Shown here one piece after another: positions 1 to 8,266 of a stretch of 63,954 bases of DNA. Every line of letters starts with the position of its first letter. Position 1 is the stretch's first letter. This DNA is from a virus. Where the stretch lies: positions 1-63,954 of the IMG/VR virus record IMGVR_UViG_3300004154_000014; one strand, written 5' to 3'. Made by a program: the position numbers and the translations under genes. Below the pieces are notes generated by a model. The model worked only from the letters and a program-made list of their open reading frames with translations, did not search any database and was not told the DNA's origin.

Positions 1-1
1 G

Positions 2-574
2 CCGACCGGCACCATCAGCCTGAGCCTGGCCAACAACGCCTCCAACGGCATCGAGCCGAGTTTCGCCCACAGCTACCTGCGCAACGTCATCAAGGACGGC
101 AAGAAGTCCAAGGAGCAGGTCGAGGTGATGAGCTACGAGCTGCTCGCCTACCGCACCCTGGTCAATCCGGACGCCAGCCTGGAAGACCTGCCGGCGAGCT
201 TCGTCTCCAGCGACACCATCCCGGCCAAGGCCCATGTGCTGATCCAGGCTGCCGCCCAGAAGTGGATCGACTCGTCGATCTCCAAGACGGTCAATGTGCC
301 CACGGATTACCCCTTCGAGGATTTCCAGGACCTGTACCTGTTCGCCTACGAGCACAAGCTCAAGGGCTGCACCACCTTCCGCTACAACCCAGAGGCCTTT
401 AGCGGCGTGCTGGTGAAGCAGGCGGACCTGGCCAACACCACCTACGAGTTCGATCTCGAGGACGGCACCACGGTGCGCCTACAGGGCGACGAGAAGGTCC
501 TCTACGACGGTGAGAGCCATGTCGTGGCCAATCTCTTCGACGCAATTAAAGAAGGCTATTACGGCAAGTTCTGA
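2..574 (+). CDS. nrdJ: Class II ribonucleotide reductase large chain, C-terminal part (5' truncated by window)
   Basis: Reduces ribonucleotides to deoxyribonucleotides for phage DNA synthesis; class II enzymes use adenosylcobalamin. The frame is open from the window edge, so the N-terminus is missing and 190 residues remain. Visible are the catalytic-barrel signature PTGTISL and GIEPSF near the start, and the late ISKTVNVP ... LKGCTTFRYNPE stretch typical of B12-dependent reductases. The chain ends without the usual C-terminal TSCPD/zinc-ribbon module, which is encoded by the next gene. That split resembles the nrdJa/nrdJb arrangement of Pseudomonas. Family assignment is confident; class II rather than class I rests on these motifs and on the partner gene. 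Confidence 0.85.
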   Translation, partial: PTGTISLSLANNASNGIEPSFAHSYLRNVIKDGKKSKEQVEVMSYELLAYRTLVNPDASLEDLPASFVSSDTIPAKAHVLIQAAAQKWIDSSISKTVNVPTDYPFEDFQDLYLFAYEHKLKGCTTFRYNPEAFSGVLVKQADLANTTYEFDLEDGTTVRLQGDEKVLYDGESHVVANLFDAIKEGYYGKF

Positions 575-619
575 CCCCTTCCCACGCCCTGGCCAAGCCA
601 GGGCAACAAGGACCCTTCC

Positions 620-1333
620 ATGAAAGAAATCAGCAGCAAAATCGTCGGCTTGCGCGTGGCCTCCAACGAAGCCAGAAAGGAAATCTTTCCGTCCATGGTC
701 CCCGACCACGATCCCCTCACCAGCCGCATCGACCGGCGTCCCGACGGTGCCCTGGAAGCGGTGGCCGAGAAGATCGACTACCACACCCAGGAAGGCCGCA
801 AACGGGTCTACCTGGTGGTGAGCTTCATGCCGGTCGAGGGCTGGCTGGATGGCGCTCCCGTGAGCCTGGAGCGCCCCGTGGAGTTCTTCGTGCCCGGAGG
901 CCTCTCCAGCGAGCACCAGTGGGTCACCGCGACCATGCGCAGCCTCTCCCTGGCTGCTCGTGCCGGCTTCGTTGCCAAGGCCCTCCAGGACCTTCGCAAG
1001 GTGGTCTGGGACAAGGGGCCGGTGCGTCTGGGCGTCAATGCCCATGGCAAGCCCCTGTACCACAACAGCGAGGTTGCCGCGATCGCCTGGAGCCTCCAGC
1101 AGATCCTGATTCGTCGCGGATTCCTCAGCGAGGACGGCAGCCCTCGGCAAGCCAGGGAAATCATCTTCTCGGCACTCTACCCCGAGCAGGGGACAGTAGA
1201 AGGAGCGACCCCCACGCCACCTCCGGTGGCTGCGGGTAGCGTGGTGGAAACCTGTCCCGAATGCCGGGGCGACATGGTGTTGATGGACGGTTGCGCCACC
1301 TGCATCGACTGTGGTCACAGCAAGTGCGGTTGA
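620..1333 (+). CDS. NrdJb-like partner of class II ribonucleotide reductase (TSCPD plus zinc ribbon)
   Basis: 237 residues, 45 bases downstream of the reductase gene, with an AAGGA-type ribosome site. The last 30 residues carry a four-cysteine-rich ribbon (CPEC, then GCATCIDCGHSKC). In one-piece class II reductases this forms the redox-active C-terminal tail that re-reduces the active-site cysteines. The body (residues about 60-170) fits the TSCPD domain normally fused upstream of that ribbon. I infer that it works with the preceding gene as the second half of a split enzyme, as NrdJa/NrdJb do in Pseudomonas. The domain reading is from motif memory, not a search. Confidence 0.75.
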   Translation: MKEISSKIVGLRVASNEARKEIFPSMVPDHDPLTSRIDRRPDGALEAVAEKIDYHTQEGRKRVYLVVSFMPVEGWLDGAPVSLERPVEFFVPGGLSSEHQWVTATMRSLSLAARAGFVAKALQDLRKVVWDKGPVRLGVNAHGKPLYHNSEVAAIAWSLQQILIRRGFLSEDGSPRQAREIIFSALYPEQGTVEGATPTPPPVAAGSVVETCPECRGDMVLMDGCATCIDCGHSKCG

Positions 1334-1690
1334 ACCCCCTTTGACTCCCCCCTCCCTTCACAGGCCGAGCAGTGCGCGAGGGCGCGCAGCGACCCGAGCA
1401 AGCACGGCGCCGAGGCCTGTGAAGGGAGGTAGAAGTAATACCTCCCTCTATTACCTCTTCATTCCTTTCCTCCCGGTCCCTGCCCAAATCCCCTTCCTGT
1501 CCTTTGCCGGTGCTCGCTTCGCTGCGCGCCGGCAGGACCGGGGATTTGGGCAGGGACCGGGGAACCCCTCTTTTCCCTCTGTCCCGCAAAGCGAGGGCAG
1601 GGGAAAAGTTCGCCGTCGAGAAAGCGAAGACGGGGAAGCAGGGGTTCCCCCTTTATATATGGGACGTACTGGAAGTTATAAAGGACTGCC
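1334..1690 (+). other. Gene-free array of large stem-loops
   Basis: No credible gene. Four inverted repeats follow each other: 1351-1366 with 1414-1429 (16 bp, perfect), 1423-1431 with 1439-1447 (9 bp, loop 7), 1472-1493 with 1540-1561 (22 bp, perfect, with a smaller inner hairpin), and 1559-1569 with 1640-1650 (11 bp, enclosing a longer imperfect stem). An AT-rich block (CTTTATATATGGG) follows directly at 1651-1663, before the next gene. Possible roles are terminator plus promoter, RNA-stability element, or recognition structures for the phage polymerases. The sequence alone does not decide. Confidence 0.7.
1651..1663 (+). promoter_or_regulatory. Candidate middle promoter (AT-rich TTTATATA block)
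   Basis: A short AT-rich tract in otherwise GC-rich DNA, placed 28 bases before the gene at 1691 and just after the stem-loop array. N4 RNAPII middle promoters are AT-rich around the start site, so this is a plausible site for the RNAP1/RNAP2 enzyme. This is inference from position and composition only. Confidence 0.3.
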
Positions 1691-2134
1691 ATGCTTATTC
1701 CAATTGATCATACAAAAATCGTTACTCCCGATTACCCCATCGACAGCATGCCGACCCTCTCGGCACGCCTGGGCAAAGCCGGCTGCGCACGCATTCGCCA
1801 AGCCCAAACCCCGGCAAGACCGGAGAGAAAACACGGCAAGCGGATCGTCAATCGTCACCTGGCTTCCATGCAGGCGGTTACCCCGCATGCCAGCGGCCCC
1901 ATCGACGACATCCTGGCCGGCATCGCCCGACTGGACTGGGGAAGCGACAAGCCCCTCAGCACCGGAATTCTCTATGCACTCCTGCAGTGCCTGGAGACCT
2001 TCACGACCCCTGTCGTGATGGAGATGCTCGCTACGCAGGAACGGCGAGCGCAGAAGTACATCAAGGCCCTGGAGCTGTGCCTGACCGCCCTGGACCGGCA
2101 GTGGGCGCCGCAAGCAAATGCAGGGAGTCGCTGA
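1691..2134 (+). CDS. Hypothetical protein, 147 aa
   Basis: Not recognised. The start ATG follows AAGGA by seven bases. The N-terminal 60 residues are basic (several Arg/Lys, an ERKHGKR run near residue 45). The C-terminal half is predicted helical (residues about 70-135) and contains an ETFTTPVVMEMLATQERRAQ stretch. It is the first gene after the stem-loop array and may head the transcription unit that includes the nuclease and primase genes. No function is claimed. Confidence 0.6.
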   Translation: MLIPIDHTKIVTPDYPIDSMPTLSARLGKAGCARIRQAQTPARPERKHGKRIVNRHLASMQAVTPHASGPIDDILAGIARLDWGSDKPLSTGILYALLQCLETFTTPVVMEMLATQERRAQKYIKALELCLTALDRQWAPQANAGSR

Positions 2135-2185
2135 CCCCCCACATAGAATCCTTCGCCGTCATCCCTCATCCGTAGTAAGGCAGTC

Positions 2186-2605
2186 ATGAACCAGAAACCT
2201 GTACCCACCTGTCATGCCACCCACCGCCATCTGCGTACCGGCGGCCACCCTCTCAACCCTTCGGATGCGATCGCAGCATCCCCGGTGCTGACCGACGCAG
2301 AGTTGGACGCCTACCTGTTGAGGACCGGGTCCTCCGGACCCTCCGACGACGATGCCGAGCTGGAGAAGCAGGCAGTCCCGTACAGCCACTACTTCAAGAA
2401 CGTCCAGGGGCTGGTAGTGATCGACGTGTATCGCGTCATCGAGCTTTGGCAGGTCCCTGCCGGCCCTCTCGACCATGCCTTGAAGAAGATCCTCAACCTC
2501 GGCCAGCGCGGCGGCAAAGACGCCATCCAGGACATCACCGAAGCCCGTGATTCCCTCAATCGCTGGCTGGAGATGCGCAGCGAAGACGCGGCCCTCGGCC
2601 GATAA
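2186..2605 (+). CDS. Conserved phage protein with a KKIL-x-GQRGGKD motif
   Basis: 139 residues. The C-terminal half (about 65-130) has the pattern HYFKNV, IDVYRV, LDHALKKIL, GQRGGKD, DITEARDSLNRWLEM. I recognise this pattern from small phage proteins of unknown function encoded near replication genes. The N-terminal 60 residues look disordered and acidic. It sits between an unknown gene and the PD-(D/E)XK nuclease gene. A role in DNA metabolism is a guess from position. Confidence 0.6.
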   Translation: MNQKPVPTCHATHRHLRTGGHPLNPSDAIAASPVLTDAELDAYLLRTGSSGPSDDDAELEKQAVPYSHYFKNVQGLVVIDVYRVIELWQVPAGPLDHALKKILNLGQRGGKDAIQDITEARDSLNRWLEMRSEDAALGR

Positions 2606-2608
2606 CCC

Positions 2609-2628
2609 ACCCTCCCTGCGGGGAGGGT
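2609..2628 (+). terminator. Stem-loop, 8-bp stem, TGCG loop
   Basis: Perfect stem ACCCTCCC/GGGAGGGT with a four-base loop, just after the stop at 2605. There is no downstream T-run, so it may be a processing or attenuator hairpin rather than a full terminator. A near-identical design (8-bp stem, TGCG loop) occurs at 7808-7827. Confidence 0.4.
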
Positions 2629-2649
2629 AACCTCCCCAAGGACCCTCCC

Positions 2650-3624
2650 ATGCTCTACACCAACCAGACCAAGATCCCGCTCTCCATGGCCGTGTTCCTG
2701 GCCACCGACTACTACGACTACCAGCCCGGGGCGATGAGCGCGACCAGCCTGCTCAAGCCCCTGCGCCAGCTCCTGCTGGCCGAGCGGGTGCCTCCGGCCC
2801 AGCGGGTGGTCGACATCGCCGAGCTGGCCAAGTCGCGGATGGGCACCGCCTACCACGACGCCATCGAGAAGGCCTGGAAAAGCAACTACGTCCAGGCCAT
2901 GAAGCGGCTCGGCTACAAGGACGCGATCATCGATCGCATCCGCATTAATCCCGAACCAGGGACCCTACGCCCGGGCGACATCCCGGTCTACATGGAAGAG
3001 CGGATGTTTCGGGAGATCGACGGCCAGGTCATCAGCGGCAAGCCCGACTTCATCGGCAACGGCCGTCTCGAGGACTACAAGTCCACCTCCGTCTACTCCT
3101 GGCTTCATGGCCGCAACGACTGGAAGTACCGGATGCAGGGCAGCATCTACCGCTGGCTTGATCCGAAGAAGATCACCGAGGAGGTGATGGCCATCCAGTT
3201 CCTGTTCACCGACTGGCAGAAATCCTCCGCCAAGGCCGATCCGCAGTACCCGCAGAACCTCACCCAGCACAAGGAGTACCCGCTGTTCTCCCTGGAGGAA
3301 ACCGAGGAATTCATCCGCACCCAGGTTTACCGCTATCAGCACTTCAAGAACGTCCCGGAAGCCAGCCTGCCCCTGTGTACGAACGAAGACCTGTGGCGCA
3401 AGCCCACGGTCTGGAAGTTCTACGGCAAGCCCGATGCCAAGCGGGCCACCAAGGTCTTCGAGGACAAGGCCAAGGCCTACAGCCATTGCGCCAAAGAGGG
3501 CAAGGGCGTCGGCGTCGTCAAGGAAGTTCCCGGGGAAGTGGCCGCCTGCCTGTACTGCTCGGGCTTCGATCTCTGCACCCAGAAAGACGCCCTGATCAGG
3601 TCGGGCGAACTCAAACTTGCCTAG
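2650..3624 (+). CDS. PD-(D/E)XK superfamily nuclease
   Basis: 324 residues, ATG after AAGGACCC. The nuclease core is visible: D133 in GKPDFIG and D142-x-K144 in LEDYKSTSVYSW, the metal-binding and catalytic residues of the Cas4/RecB-like nuclease fold. Three C-terminal cysteines (CLYCSGFDLC, about 298-307) recall the Fe-S ligands of Cas4-like exonucleases, although the first Cas4 cysteine is not obvious. It lies ten bases before the primase gene. N4 relatives have a nuclease of this type in their replication block (gp43 region), so it likely processes phage DNA during replication or recombination. Confidence 0.75.
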   Translation: MLYTNQTKIPLSMAVFLATDYYDYQPGAMSATSLLKPLRQLLLAERVPPAQRVVDIAELAKSRMGTAYHDAIEKAWKSNYVQAMKRLGYKDAIIDRIRINPEPGTLRPGDIPVYMEERMFREIDGQVISGKPDFIGNGRLEDYKSTSVYSWLHGRNDWKYRMQGSIYRWLDPKKITEEVMAIQFLFTDWQKSSAKADPQYPQNLTQHKEYPLFSLEETEEFIRTQVYRYQHFKNVPEASLPLCTNEDLWRKPTVWKFYGKPDAKRATKVFEDKAKAYSHCAKEGKGVGVVKEVPGEVAACLYCSGFDLCTQKDALIRSGELKLA

Positions 3625-3633
3625 GAGGCTATC

Positions 3634-5784
3634 GTGATTCCTGTCCAATCGATGCAACACCATCCGCTCAGCGAGCAGCTGGTGCAGGTCCTGGTCGACC
3701 GTACCCAGAACCAGAACCCGTTGTTCTTCCGGGTTCTGGTCGGCTACTACTTCTCGGTGGTGGCCAGCCACATGCGCTGCCAGATCAACACCCCCGACCG
3801 CGGCCTGATCCCGGTCAACATGTTCGCCATCAACCTGATGCCCTCCGGCGCCGGCAAGGGCCACTCGACTGGGATCATGGAGGACGAGGTCGTCCACCTG
3901 TTCCGCCAGACCTTCATGGAGGTCACCTTCCCGACCCTGGCCAACGACAACATACCGACCTTGGCGGTCAAGCGCGCCACCCGCAAGTCGACCGACCCGG
4001 ACGACGAACTCAAGCTGGTCACCAAGGAGTTCAACCAAACCGGCGAGATGGTCTTCGGCTTCGACTCCGGCACCGCACCGGCGGTCAAGCAACTGCGTCA
4101 CAAGTGCCTGATGGCCAACGCCGGCTGCGTCAACCTGCAGATGGACGAGATCGGCTCCAACCTGATGGCCAACACCGAGGTGCTCAATGCCTTCCTCGAG
4201 CTGTTCGACAAGGGAATGATCAAGTCCAAGTTGACCAAGAACACCTCGGAGAACACCCGGGTGGAGGAGATCAAGGGCGCCACCCCGACCAACATGATGC
4301 TCTACGGCACCCCGGTGAAACTGCTCAACGGCAGCAAGACCGAGGAGGAGCTGATGTCCTTCCTGGACACCGGCTACGCCCGCCGCTGCTTCTTCGGTTA
4401 CTCCCTGGTTTCCCATCGCCGGCAGGACCTGACTCCCCAGGAGGTCTTCGACCTGATGACCAACCCGTCCACCAACCTGTTCCTCGAGCAGTTGGCGGAC
4501 AAGCTGGAACGGCTGGCCAACATCATCAACGTGCGCAAGAAACTGGTGATGGCCAAGGACACTTCGCTGCTGTTGATCGAGTACAAGCTCGACTGCGAGA
4601 AGCGTGCCGAGGCCCTGGCCGACCACGAGGAATCCAGGAAGGCCGAGATCAGCCACCGCTACTTCAAGGCGCTCAAGTTGGCCGGGGCCTATGCCTTCGT
4701 CGACGAGTCGCCAGAGCTGACCCAGGATCACCTGCTGGCGGCGATCAAGCTCGCCGAGGAATCCGGAGAAGCCTTCGACATGCTGCTCACCAGGGACCGT
4801 CCCTACGTCAAGCTGGCCAAGTACATCGCCAGCGTGAACCGGGAAGTGACCCAGGCCGACCTGGTCGAGGATCTGCCCTTCTACCGGGGCAGCGCCAGCG
4901 CCCGCTCCGACCTCATGCAGCTGGCGATCAGCTGGGGCTACCGCAACAACATCATCGTCAAGAAGTCCTTCCAGGACGGCATCGAGTTCCTGCGCGGCGA
5001 GAGCCTCAAGGAGACCGATCTGAAAGAGATCATCCTGGCGTTCAGCGACGACATGACCACCGGCTACCGCAACGAGCTAGCCCCCTTCGACAAGCTCCAC
5101 CAGATGACCCAGGTCAACGGCCTGCACTGGGTCACCCACCATCTCAAGGACGGCTATCGCAACGAGGAGAGTGCGGCGCCTGGCTTCAATCTGATCGTCA
5201 TCGACGTGGACGGCACCTGCAACCTGAGCACGGCCAAGTTGGTGCTCAAGGATTACAAGGCGCTGTACTACACCACCAAGCGCCATACCGAGAAGGAGAA
5301 CCGCTTCCGGATCATCTTGCCCACCAGCCATGTGCTCAAGCTCGATGCCAAGGATTACAAAGAGTTCATGAACAACATCTACCAGTGGCTGCCGTTCCCG
5401 GTCGACGACCAGACCGATCAACGCGCTCGCAAGTGGCTGACCCATCCGGGCCACTACGAGTACACCGAGGGCCAGACGATCGACGTGCTGCCGCTCATCC
5501 CGAAAACCGACAAGAACGAACAGCGCAAGGCTCAGCTGGATTCCCAGCAGGCCATGGACGCCCTCGAGCGCTGGGTGATCAACAACACCGGCGACGGCAA
5601 CCGCAACAACATGCTGCTGCGCTTCGCAATGATCCTCGTCGATGCCGGCTTCGACTTCGAGTCCACTCGCCTGAAGGTGATGGCCCTGAACGACAAGCTG
5701 CCCGACAAGCTCGACGAGGCCGAGATCCTCGGCTCGATCATGATCACCGTCGGCAAGGCCCTGGCCAAACGTGCCGCGCCTTAA
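3634..5784 (+). CDS. Primase-helicase-like replication protein (N4 gp44-like)
   Basis: 716 residues from a GTG start preceded by AGGAGG. The N-terminal half has a P-loop (PSGAGKG, K75) as in DUF3987-type helicase domains. The C-terminal third has an archaeo-eukaryotic primase-like block: the acidic pair in IVIDVDGT (D524, D526) followed by HTEKENRFRIILP, matching the catalytic DxD and basic motif of that fold. Together these suggest priming of phage replication. The neighbours (nuclease, RecA-like ATPase, SSB) form the same block as in N4. The primase assignment rests on motifs and synteny. Confidence 0.7.
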   Translation: MIPVQSMQHHPLSEQLVQVLVDRTQNQNPLFFRVLVGYYFSVVASHMRCQINTPDRGLIPVNMFAINLMPSGAGKGHSTGIMEDEVVHLFRQTFMEVTFPTLANDNIPTLAVKRATRKSTDPDDELKLVTKEFNQTGEMVFGFDSGTAPAVKQLRHKCLMANAGCVNLQMDEIGSNLMANTEVLNAFLELFDKGMIKSKLTKNTSENTRVEEIKGATPTNMMLYGTPVKLLNGSKTEEELMSFLDTGYARRCFFGYSLVSHRRQDLTPQEVFDLMTNPSTNLFLEQLADKLERLANIINVRKKLVMAKDTSLLLIEYKLDCEKRAEALADHEESRKAEISHRYFKALKLAGAYAFVDESPELTQDHLLAAIKLAEESGEAFDMLLTRDRPYVKLAKYIASVNREVTQADLVEDLPFYRGSASARSDLMQLAISWGYRNNIIVKKSFQDGIEFLRGESLKETDLKEIILAFSDDMTTGYRNELAPFDKLHQMTQVNGLHWVTHHLKDGYRNEESAAPGFNLIVIDVDGTCNLSTAKLVLKDYKALYYTTKRHTEKENRFRIILPTSHVLKLDAKDYKEFMNNIYQWLPFPVDDQTDQRARKWLTHPGHYEYTEGQTIDVLPLIPKTDKNEQRKAQLDSQQAMDALERWVINNTGDGNRNNMLLRFAMILVDAGFDFESTRLKVMALNDKLPDKLDEAEILGSIMITVGKALAKRAAP

Positions 5785-5796
5785 AGACCTATGGGG

Positions 5797-5811
5797 GGTG
5801 GCTCCGCCACC
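5797..5811 (+). promoter_or_regulatory. Hairpin with TCC loop (candidate vRNAP promoter)
   Basis: GGTGGC and GCCACC form a perfect 6-bp stem around the three-base loop TCC. N4 vRNAP promoters are small hairpins with a three-base loop that reads TNC on the non-template strand (TCC in P2). The site is 53 bases before the next start codon. It could instead be a weak terminator for the primase gene, since pyrimidine-rich DNA follows. Confidence 0.35.
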
Positions 5812-5863
5812 TCTCGCCCTTTCCAAGAAACTCTTCAAGCAGGCTTTCACAGGAGGTGCCGAG

Positions 5864-6310
5864 ATGGACACTGATGTCCATATCTACAGCGAGTACCGGA
5901 TGGGCGATGAGTGGCACGCCCATGCCGCCCATACCTTCAAAAAGGATGTCGACTCCGAATGGCCCGAAGTGAGTTTGAATCCCTTCGAGCCATTCACCGA
6001 CAGGGACTATTACCTATTCGGCCTGCTCGCCGGCGTGAAAAAGCACACCTCTGTAGCTACCCCAGCCAAAGGCTTCCCCGAGGACACCAGCGAGGAGGTA
6101 CGCGAGGTCTATGAGAGCTGGGGCAACGATGCCCATACCCCGAGCTACATGACCCTCCAGGAGCTAAAGCAGAAGGCCGTGGAGCTGCTCCTGCTGCCCG
6201 ACACCGGCGAGCGCGAGCATCTGCTTGCCAAGCTGACAATCGGCATCGACAGCTTCGGCCCCGACGCCGTCCCGGAAGACCATCGCCTGGTCTACTGGTT
6301 TGATAATTGA
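5864..6310 (+). CDS. Hypothetical protein, 148 aa
   Basis: The start at 5864 is chosen because AGGAGG precedes it by seven bases; the upstream in-frame extension lacks such a site. The protein opens MDTDVHIYSE and is acidic, with several Trp/Tyr residues. This opening is shared by small phage proteins that I know only as hypothetical. It is followed after eight bases by the RecA-like ATPase gene and is probably co-transcribed with it. Confidence 0.65.
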   Translation: MDTDVHIYSEYRMGDEWHAHAAHTFKKDVDSEWPEVSLNPFEPFTDRDYYLFGLLAGVKKHTSVATPAKGFPEDTSEEVREVYESWGNDAHTPSYMTLQELKQKAVELLLLPDTGEREHLLAKLTIGIDSFGPDAVPEDHRLVYWFDN

Positions 6311-6318
6311 GGAATCCC

Positions 6319-7056
6319 ATGACCGCCGTCAATGACCACCTGATCCTCCTTGGCGGCAAGTCCGCCGGAGGCAAGTCCGCCTCGCTGCGCAACTTGCGCA
6401 ATCCCGAACGAGTGCTTTACCTAAACTGCGAGTCGGGCAAGAAACTTCCCTTCCAGGCCAAGTTCAAGCAGATCACCATCACCAATCCCGAACAAGTATA
6501 TGAGGCCTTCACCTTTACCTCACCGGGCAATCCCGGTCACGACAAGTACGACGTGATCATCATCGATACCCTGACCTACTTGCTGGACATGTACGAGTCG
6601 ATCTTCGTGTTCAACTCGGTCAATACCCAGAAGGCCTGGGGAGACTTCGCGCAATACTTCAAGAACTTGATGCAGCAGTTTGTTGCCAAGTCCGACAAGA
6701 AAGTTGTATTCCTCGCCCATACCCTGGGTGACTACAACGAAAACGAGATGCAGATGGAAACCAAGGTACCGGTGAAAGGCGCCTTGAAGAACAACGGCAT
6801 CGAGTCGTACTTCTCGATTGTGATCAGTGCGAAAAAGATGCCGGTTACCCGGCTGCAAGACTACAGTTCGTCGCTGCTCACCATTACGCCGGAGGAAGAG
6901 GCGCTGGGTTTCAAACATGTCTTCCAGACGAAGTTGACCAAAGACACTGTCGGCGAGCGCCTGCGTGGCCCAATGGGGCTGTTTGCGACCCAGGAAACAT
7001 TTACGGACAACGACCTCCAGTTGATTCTCGATCGACTGGACACTTACTACGCTTGA
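6319..7056 (+). CDS. RecA-like P-loop ATPase
   Basis: 245 residues. Walker A is GGKSAGGKSAS (K19) and Walker B is VIIIDT (D83), the compact RecA/Sak4-like layout of phage recombination or single-strand-annealing ATPases. ATG at 6319 follows GAGGAATCC. The gene is placed directly upstream of the SSB-type gene, with a 13-base gap. Phage Sak4-type ATPases commonly pair with SSB proteins, so a recombination or replication-restart role is likely. Base composition here is less GC-rich than in the flanks. Confidence 0.7.
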   Translation: MTAVNDHLILLGGKSAGGKSASLRNLRNPERVLYLNCESGKKLPFQAKFKQITITNPEQVYEAFTFTSPGNPGHDKYDVIIIDTLTYLLDMYESIFVFNSVNTQKAWGDFAQYFKNLMQQFVAKSDKKVVFLAHTLGDYNENEMQMETKVPVKGALKNNGIESYFSIVISAKKMPVTRLQDYSSSLLTITPEEEALGFKHVFQTKLTKDTVGERLRGPMGLFATQETFTDNDLQLILDRLDTYYA

Positions 7057-7069
7057 TGAGGAAAGAGTT

Positions 7070-7798
7070 ATGTCTCTGCTGAATGCACTCAACCACGAAG
7101 ACAAAGGTATCCAGGGCGAAGAGGATCGCCTGGGTGGAGGCCGCGTCTGGGACTCCGGTATCTACCCGGTCAAGGTCAGCCTGGCTTACCTGCAGAAATC
7201 CGCCGGCGGTGCCCTGGGCCTGTTCCTGGTCTTCAAGAACGCCGAGAACAAGGAACTCAAGGCTACCCTGTGGATGACCTCCGGCAACGAGAAGGGCTGC
7301 AAGCCCTACTTTGAGAAGGACGGCGAGAAGAAGTACCTGCCTGGCTTCATCCAGGCCAAGGCACTGGCGCTGCTGACCTGCGGGCGCGAGATCGCCCAGC
7401 TCGGTACCGAGATGAAGATGGTGAAAATCTACAACTACGATGCCAAGACCGAAGTGCCGACCCAGGTCGAGGTGGTCACCGAGCTGCTCGACAAGGAGAT
7501 CCTCGCCGGCGTGGTCAAGCAGGTGGTCGACAAGAACGTGAAGAACGGCAACGGTCAGTACGTCGCCTCCGGGGAAACCCGCGAGGAGAACGAGATCGAC
7601 AAGTTCTTCCGCGCCCGCGACCGCATGACCGTCACCGAGATCATGGGCAAGGCCGAGACCGCCGCCTTCGCCGACACCTGGGAAAAGCGCTGGAAGGGTG
7701 AAGTCAACAACCGTGCCCGCGGCGCCTCCGGCACTGCCGGTGCTCCAGGTGCCAAGACTGCAGCTTCTCCTGCGGTCGCCTCCGGCCTGTTCGCCTGA
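7070..7798 (+). CDS. Single-stranded DNA-binding protein (N4 gp45-like)
   Basis: 242 residues, preceded by GGAAAGAG. Length, position after the ATPase and overall layout fit the N4-type SSB: a beta-rich core in residues about 25-130 and a low-complexity Ala/Gly linker ending in GLFA. In N4 the SSB serves replication and recombination and also activates late transcription by the host polymerase. The flexible tail with a short hydrophobic tip resembles protein-recruiting SSB tails, though it is not the acidic DDDIPF of bacterial SSB. The assignment depends partly on synteny. Confidence 0.65.
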   Translation: MSLLNALNHEDKGIQGEEDRLGGGRVWDSGIYPVKVSLAYLQKSAGGALGLFLVFKNAENKELKATLWMTSGNEKGCKPYFEKDGEKKYLPGFIQAKALALLTCGREIAQLGTEMKMVKIYNYDAKTEVPTQVEVVTELLDKEILAGVVKQVVDKNVKNGNGQYVASGETREENEIDKFFRARDRMTVTEIMGKAETAAFADTWEKRWKGEVNNRARGASGTAGAPGAKTAASPAVASGLFA

Positions 7799-7807
7799 TC
7801 CCCTCCC

Positions 7808-7827
7808 AGAGGCCCTGCGGGGCCTCT
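7808..7827 (+). terminator. Stem-loop after SSB gene
   Basis: Perfect 8-bp stem AGAGGCCC/GGGCCTCT with TGCG loop, ten bases after the SSB stop. The following DNA is pyrimidine-rich but lacks a T-run, so termination is uncertain. It has the same loop and stem length as the hairpin at 2609. Confidence 0.4.
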
Positions 7828-7856
7828 ACCTCCCCCGAAATTGGAATACCGCTACC

Positions 7857-8264
7857 ATGACCGACCCGATCGTCAAGACCGAACAGGATGCCGAACAAGC
7901 CATCCAGGCTGCCGGCGCCACTCAAGGCCCTCGCATTACCCCCGAGCACATCGATGCCCTGATGGATCGCGTCAGTGTCGCCGTGCTGTACGTGGAAGGT
8001 ACCCGCCTGTTCCAGGCCATGGCCTTCCTCGACAACGATTACTTCCTGGCTTCGGGATTCAGCGCCTGTGTCTCACCGGAGAACTTCCGCCCCGAACTGG
8101 GCGAGGAATTCGCTGTGCGCAACGCCACCCGCAATGCCCGCGAGAAGCTCTGGGAGCTGGAGTCCTATGGGCTCTGGCAGAAGCTCCAGGCCGAGAAGCA
8201 AGCGGCTGCCACTGCAGCTCCAGAACCGGTCGAAGGCGACGGCATCGCCCCGATCGTGGAGTAG
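7857..8264 (+). CDS. N4 gp49 / Sf6 gp66 family protein
   Basis: 135 residues from ATG 7857. The central block runs RITPEHIDALM, then SGFSACVSPENFRPELGEEFA, then LWELESYGL. This matches the small conserved family named after N4 gp49 and Sf6 gene 66, in which a helical start is followed by a beta-hairpin and a conserved C/F/E pattern. The molecular function is unknown in all phages. In N4 it also lies just before the vRNAP gene. The last 20 residues are an acidic, Ala/Pro-rich tail. Confidence 0.75.
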   Translation: MTDPIVKTEQDAEQAIQAAGATQGPRITPEHIDALMDRVSVAVLYVEGTRLFQAMAFLDNDYFLASGFSACVSPENFRPELGEEFAVRNATRNAREKLWELESYGLWQKLQAEKQAAATAAPEPVEGDGIAPIVE

Positions 8265-8266
8265 CC

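Noticed and set aside
2965-5972. Large open frames overlapping the nuclease and primase genes (588 and 865 codons)
   Set aside because: Both are shadows: composition is biased to His/Val/Leu or Gln/Arg/Pro and no domain motif is seen, whereas the chosen frames show catalytic motifs.
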